Positions 58,890 through 64,000 of a stretch of 64,000 nucleotides of DNA are shown one piece after another; position 1 is the first letter of the stretch, and each line of letters opens with the position of its first letter. The stretch covers positions 911,173,330 through 911,237,329 of the forward strand of contig NC_081409.1 in NCBI RefSeq assembly GCF_030272615.1, in the 5' to 3' direction. Origin of the DNA: Cryptomeria japonica. Its lineage: Eukaryota; Streptophyta; Pinopsida; Cupressales; Cupressaceae. Below the pieces are notes generated by a model. It saw only the letters and a program-made list of their open reading frames with translations, did not search any database and was not told the origin of the DNA. The translations under genes were made by a program, and so were the position numbers.

Positions 58890-60388
58890 AGGAAAACCAA
58901 GGTGGTCTACCTATTCCTGAGAAATCCAAGATGAATCTTCAACTGGTTTGTCTTTCCACTTCACAAGATACTCCTTATACTGACTGCTCCGGGTACTATG
59001 ACCAATCCTACTGTCCATTTTTTTTTCAATTTGATCTAGTTCCTTCCAAGGTAACTGTTTCTCCAAGTATGCAATACTATCCTCACTAAATTCTGGTTCA
59101 TGATACTCATGAAGATCTGCAATGTTAAACACACATGAAATACTTGGACTATCTGGTAACCCCACTTCATATGCATTCCCAGAACTGAACTTCCTCAAAA
59201 TCCTACAAGGTATAAATGTTTTCATCTGCAATTTGTTATAAGTTCCAACCTAAAATATTTCTTTCCTCAGATATACCATCACTTCATCACCAACTTCAAA
59301 TTCCTTATGTCTCCTCTTCTCATCTGCCTTCTCCTTATACTTATTGTTCATGTCCTCCAAGTGCTGCTTAACCTGAATATGCAAGGCTTCCATGTGATCT
59401 TCAAAGTCTTCTTCTTCTTAACTTCTTTGGTCTTCACTGCTAATATCTCTCAATTCTGATATACCTCTAGGATGCACTCTGATAACAATCTCAAAAGGTG
59501 TTCTTCCGGTACTCCTATTTACTGAATTGTTGTAGGCAAACTCTGCTTGTGCAAGAATCAAATCCCAACTTCTGGTTTTATCTCCAACTAAATATATCAA
59601 CAAATTTCCCAAACTCTGATTAACTACTTCTGTCTATCCATCAGTCTATGGATGAAAAGTAGAACTGAACTTCAAATCTGTCTTCATCTTCTTCCAAAGT
59701 GTTTTCCAAAAATAGCCAACAAACTTAGTGTCTCTGTCTGAAACTATGCTCTTAAGTAATCCATGCAATCTCACTAGTTCCTTGAAAAATAGGTCTGCTA
59801 CATGTAATGCATCTTATGTCTTCTTACAAGGTATGAAATAAGACATCTTCGAGAATCTATCCACTACCACAAATATAGAATCATTCCCTCTCGGTGTTTT
59901 AGGAAATCCAAGTACAAAATTCATGCTTATATCCTCCCAAGGTCTTACCGGTACTGTCGAAGGTTTATACAATCCCACATTGTGACTATTACCCTTTGCA
60001 ACTTGACAAACTCTACAACTTTGCACATATTTCTTAACATCCTTATGAATTTGGGGTCAAAAGTACTGCTCACTCACCAATGGTACTGTTTTGTCAATAC
60101 CAAAATGTCCAGCTAATCCTCCACTATGTTTCTCCTTTATCAGATTCTCCCTCATAGAACTCTTAGGTATGCACAATTGAACTCCTTTGAATAACATCCC
60201 ATCTTGTATGAAGTAATCCAACCACTTACTTCTATCTACCAAAACCGATTCTCTACATGCTTTCCAAGGTTCTACAAAATCCAGGTCATCATCATACAAG
60301 GTCTTCAATTCCTCAAATCCTAATACTGTCACTCTCATCTATGTCAACAAATTCCTTCTCCTGCTCAATGCATCAACAACTTTGTTAG
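58890..60388 (-). pseudogene. Gypsy F integrase with chromodomain
   Basis: Zinc region HSGGLAGHFGIDKT...CRVCQVAKG (60338-60000). The core begins [15 protein letters not shown]: the usual first catalytic Asp (MDF) is Asn here. The second Asp is in [10 protein letters not shown]; then HP-stop-TDG-stop-TEVVNQS (TAG at 59648-59646 and 59636-59634 in place of Gln), with Glu preserved. Next come FEIVIRVHPRG and the GPY/F-like FIPCRILRKFSSGNAYEV, then the chromodomain KEYLVKWKDKPVEDSSW at 58970-58915. The chromodomain in this family guides integration to marked chromatin. Confidence 0.87.
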
Positions 60389-60393
60389 ATTTC

Positions 60394-61816
60394 TGATGCA
60401 AAGGATCTTCAAAAACCAATCACAACTCTAGGATCATGTTGATCCATCTATATTTTTCCCATTATAAAAATTCATTAGAGGCATGTTCCATCATACTTCA
60501 ACAATCAATCAATCAAGAAAACACAAACTTGATCCAGGTATCAAATTTGCCAACTTGCTGTCCCTTTGGATAGACCTGTACACAGAGGTATATAAATATC
60601 TAGACAGATATAAAAAACTCAATCCCTTTGGTCAGAACATGAATATCTTTCTTACAAACAACATAGCCCAAATTTAGCCAAATCCAACGGTTAGATTAAA
60701 CGTTATGGTCTTTTTACCAAGACCCATTTCTGTTGTCCCCAAATAAGACATGTGCATGCCCAGTCCGTCTAGGGCATCAAATATCTTTCACAAACAAAAC
60801 CAAACAATTCAAAACTAATAGAACATGAAATATTTATGGATCTAGTTTCATAATAAATAATCCATTAAATTTTCAAATGGTTAAATCATTAGATAATCAC
60901 AAACCCTTGTCTGCAACTCCATTGAAGATAGTTTAAAAATAGTTTTCACCAAAATCTTCATAACTTACACAAATGTGCATAAAAATGACTCAGACCAAAA
61001 TGAAATAAAATTTGATTCATATATCTTTCTAATCAATCTATTTTGAGGTCATAATTCTTCCCAATGAGTCCGTACCAAATGCTGCAACATGTCTATTCTC
61101 AGGAAATCTCAAATCTGCAAACAACCACTTTCATCAAAACTTTCATAACTTATTCATTTATTCATTAAACTGCAGCAAACCAAAATAATTAGAAAGAGGA
61201 TTCATTCCACTATCTAACCATTATAAATATACAATGGTTCCAGGCCATACATGATCGTACAAGGCCTAGAAACAACTACTTAACACAAAAACACCAATCA
61301 AAATGCAAGTTTTAAACAAACCAATTTGTTCCAAAACTTTATCCTCCTTCTCTATTCTTCCAATAATGATTTGGTTCGACCAATACAACATATTTATAGA
61401 ATATTTGGTAGTTATAAACCATCCAACTACCTTAATGACCCTTCATCTTCCCTTTTACAACTTTATGTGCAATTTTTGCACTTTTACATTTTTGCAAATG
61501 TTGCACTTTTGCAATTTTCTTGCAACTTTGACACTTTTTCCTAATGACTCCCCAAATTGTAAAAAATCTTATAGACTATTTGAGATATTTTATGTTTATT
61601 TTACCCTTCCATGGGTTATTTCAACAATCTTGACCTTATAGACCAAACTGGGACCTAAAGAACAACTTTTAACAACTTTATGCAAATAATTACAATAATT
61701 GACCTTGTCTTTACAAATGTGTTCATCATGAATCAATACATCATAAAAATGATCAAAATGACTTAAAACATCACTTTTCTCCTAGTGACCTCATGTTCTT
61801 GGGTGCTCTTGCACCA
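60394..61816 (-). repeat. Solo LTR, 1.42 kb, TSD ATTTC, inside Gypsy F
   Basis: Minus-strand start TGGTGCAAGAGCACCC (61816) and end GATCCTTTGCATCA (60394). Flanked by ATTTC at 60389-60393 and 61817-61821. Removing it rejoins RNase H (RHRSGK) to SNKVVDALSRR in frame, proving insertion into a coding frame. Small plus-strand frames inside (61303-61641) are not genes. Confidence 0.94.
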
Positions 61817-61821
61817 ATTTC

Positions 61822-62480
61822 CCACTTCTATGCCTCAACACAAAGGTATCACTCTGTAAGAATTTTACCCATCTCATATGTCTCTGATTCAACTTACTTT
61901 GACTTTTCAAATACTGCAAATCTTGATGATCTGTATACAACAAAAATTCCTTAGGCAACAGGTAATGTCTCCACTTCTTCAAGGCTTGAACTATGGCATA
62001 AAACTCCTAATCATACACTGAATATCTCCTATGGGCATCATTCAACTTCTCACTAAAATAAGCTACTTCTCTCCCTTCCTGACTTAAGATTGCTCCTATT
62101 GATGTTCCGCTTGCATCATAATCCACTTGAAATACTTTATTGAAATCTGGTAAAGCTAACATAGGCTTCTCAGTCACTTTCTACTTCAACAATTCAAAAA
62201 TTTTGTTTGCTTCGATGGTCCACTTGAATTCCTTCCGATCTCCTCTCATGGTCTCAGTCATAGGGTTACATATTGAACTAAAATTTATAATGAACTTCTG
62301 GTAAAAACTAGCCAAAATATGTAATGATCTTACCTCTCCAATGCTTTCCGGTGTAGGCCACTCAACAATTGCTTTTACTTTCTTAGGCTCCATCTTCAAA
62401 CCATCCTCAAATACCAAAAATCCCAAATAGAATAACTCATCCTTCATGAAAGTACACTTCTTGATATTTATCAACAACTT
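61822..62480 (-). pseudogene. Gypsy F RNase H and RT thumb/connection
   Basis: NIKKCTFMKDELFYLGFLV, KKVKAIVEWPTPESIGEVRSL, FKWTIEANKIFELLK, then RNase [32 protein letters not shown], FLLYTDHQDLQYL and RHMRWVKFLQ. Stops at about 62181 and 62010. It ends at RHRSGK, where the solo LTR interrupts. Confidence 0.87.
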
Positions 62481-63280
62481 TTATTCTCTCAACCTCTGCA
62501 AAACTTGTCTGAAATGCAACAAATGTTCCTTTGTTGTCTTACTAAAAATTAGAATGTCATCCAAATAGACAATAAAAAACTTACCCAAGAATTTCTTCAA
62601 TACCTCATTCATTAGCCTCATGAAAGTACTTGGTGCATTAGTCAACCCAAAAGGCATCACCAACCATTCATATAGTCCTTCATTTATCTTGAATGTTGTC
62701 TTCCACTTATCTCCTTCTCTAATCCTAATCTGATGATATCCACTCTTTAAATCTATCTTTGAAAAGTATTTTGCTCCACTCAAATAGTCCATTATGTCAT
62801 CCATCCTAGGGGAAGGAAACGATATTTTAGTGTGATATTGTTTATTGCTTTGGAATTAGTACACATTATCCATTCTCTATTCTTCTTAGGTGCTAATACT
62901 ACTAGTACTGCATAAGGGCTCAGACTTTCCCTGATCAAACCTTTCTTCAACAACTCCTGCACTTGTCTATTCAGTTCCTCATTATTTGTCAATGCCATTT
63001 GGTGTGCAGCTTTGTTAGGCAAACTAGCTTCGGGAACCTAGTCCATGCAATGACTGATACTTCTCACAAGTGGCAATCCATCAAGTACATTATTTGAAAT
63101 GATGTCTTTATATTCTATCAGCAAATCTTTTATCTCTTCCGGTTCTTCTTCTTCATGCTCTGGATTCTTAGCTTTATTAGGAATTAAGCTGAAACACACA
63201 TTCTCACGTCTCAATCCATCCAAGAATTTCCTTCCATCCACCAAACAGATTCTAGCATTCATACAAACTTCATTCTTCAA
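62481..63280 (-). pseudogene. Gypsy F reverse transcriptase, frameshifted
   Basis: N-terminal part 63280-63038 (EEIKDLLIEYKDIIS..DGLP) and 63022-62792 (ELLKKGLIRESLSPYAVLVVLAPKKN...NNITLKYRF), then a one-base frameshift near 62815, then 62804-62481 with [28 protein letters not shown] and catalytic YLDDILIFS. The Y-L-D-D motif is intact. Confidence 0.88.
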
Positions 63281-63283
63281 AGG

Positions 63284-64000
63284 CTACTCCAAAGGTAACA
63301 AGGTTTTCTTCATCCCATTGGCCACAATAGTATATGTATTCTTCCTCCCATCATGTACTGCCTTCCTATCAAACTGCCAAGGTCTACCCAACAAAAGATG
63401 ACAAATATCCATAGGCATAATATCACACAAGACTTCATCACGATAATTCCTAATTTTTAATTTCACTAGACATTGCTCACTTACTAACAACTTATGTTCA
63501 TCCCGAATCCATGCTATCTATTAAGGCTTAGGGTGTTTCAATCTCTCCAAATTTAACTTATTCACCATCTCTTCTGAAACAAGATTATCTGAACTACCAC
63601 TATCAATAACAACTTTACAACACTTATCGGATACCTTACATCTGGTCTTGAAAAAATTCTTCCTCTGCAAGGGCTCTTCATTTTCTCCGGTATGACACAA
63701 ATCTCTCCTCATCATCAACAGTTCTCCATCTTCTGGTTTATTGTCTGATCCGATGGGGTTTTCTTCCACCACTGCTTCTCTTCTGGTATTCTCTATCTTC
63801 TTACACTCAAAAGAACAATGTCCTTCTCCTCCACACTTATAGCAAGTTCCTCTAAATGTTCTCTTATCTTGTCTTCCAAAACCCTCATTCCGGTAGCCAT
63901 CTGGTTCTCTCCTCTGATAGAAATTTCTATCATCCTTCTGGTATGAATTACCTTCTTTATTCACCTCCTTGTCCTTGTTCTGATCTGTACAGGTTCCTCT
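63284..64000 (-). pseudogene. Gypsy F gag C-terminus and aspartic protease
   Basis: CCHC knuckle CYKCGGEGHCSFEC at about 63850-63805, an acidic linker, then protease VVIDSGSSDNLVSEEMV (63605-63570) and, after a stop at 63521, CHLLLGRPWQFDR...AVHDGRKNTYT. The frame appears to continue past the window edge upstream. D-S-G catalytic motif intact. Confidence 0.85.

Larger units (their letters stand above)
58031..64000 (-). mobile_element. Chromovirus-type Gypsy element F, runs off right edge
   Basis: Minus order: gag knuckle, protease, RT, RNase H, [solo LTR insertion], integrase, chromodomain, 3' LTR. The C-terminal chromodomain identifies a plant chromovirus; subclade (Reina or Tekay type) not decided. 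The 5' LTR and most of gag are outside the window. Decayed by stops, at least one frameshift in RT, and a catalytic change in integrase. Confidence 0.88.

Overview
The window looks like nuclear DNA of a land plant with a large, repeat-rich genome, most likely a gymnosperm. The reasons are stacked Ty1/Copia and Ty3/Gypsy LTR retrotransposons with plant-type primer sites, long LTRs, strong AT richness, and one low-copy gene whose N-terminal motif matches the plant ZCF37-like family. The species cannot be fixed from the sequence.

Layout. 1-2949 is the 5' part of a minus-strand Copia element (E) that runs off the left edge; it sits in a minus-strand Tat-like Gypsy element (D, about 2950-15860). 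15861-22848 is a short island of mostly unique DNA holding the only convincing host gene, an intronless ZCF37-like membrane protein gene (16882-18129, plus strand), followed by a minisatellite. 22854-57039 is, by my reading, one Gypsy element (G, minus strand) bounded by a CCTTT target-site duplication and swollen from inside by later insertions. Copia A (22973-40206, plus strand, TTCAC duplication) lies in its 3' LTR. Inside A is a composite, pol-less LTR element B (25401-36064, minus strand). B in turn holds two solo LTRs (26500-28099, GCATT; 29683-30677, TATAC). Copia C (42132-49627, minus strand) sits in an AT microsatellite inside G, and a further solo LTR (53905-55313, ACCTC) sits in G's leader. 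58031-64000 is a minus-strand chromovirus-type Gypsy (F) with a chromodomain; a solo LTR (60394-61816, ATTTC) splits it between RNase H and integrase.

None of the retroelement reading frames is intact: each has stops or frameshifts, several of them CAG-to-TAG changes of the kind expected from deamination of methylated cytosine. Genes here therefore do not cooperate as a pathway; the window is a stratified record of insertion, LTR-LTR recombination and decay around one gene. The most novel content is element B, with a gag-like frame carrying four zinc-knuckle motifs (one broken) and a separate coding-like stretch of about 3.2 kb that I cannot assign to any family, with no recognisable protease, integrase or reverse transcriptase. 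Two structural oddities also stand out: a primer-binding site repeated three times at a 24-bp step at the LTR edge of A, and an LTR-terminal hairpin with a compensatory base-pair change across three Gypsy LTRs.
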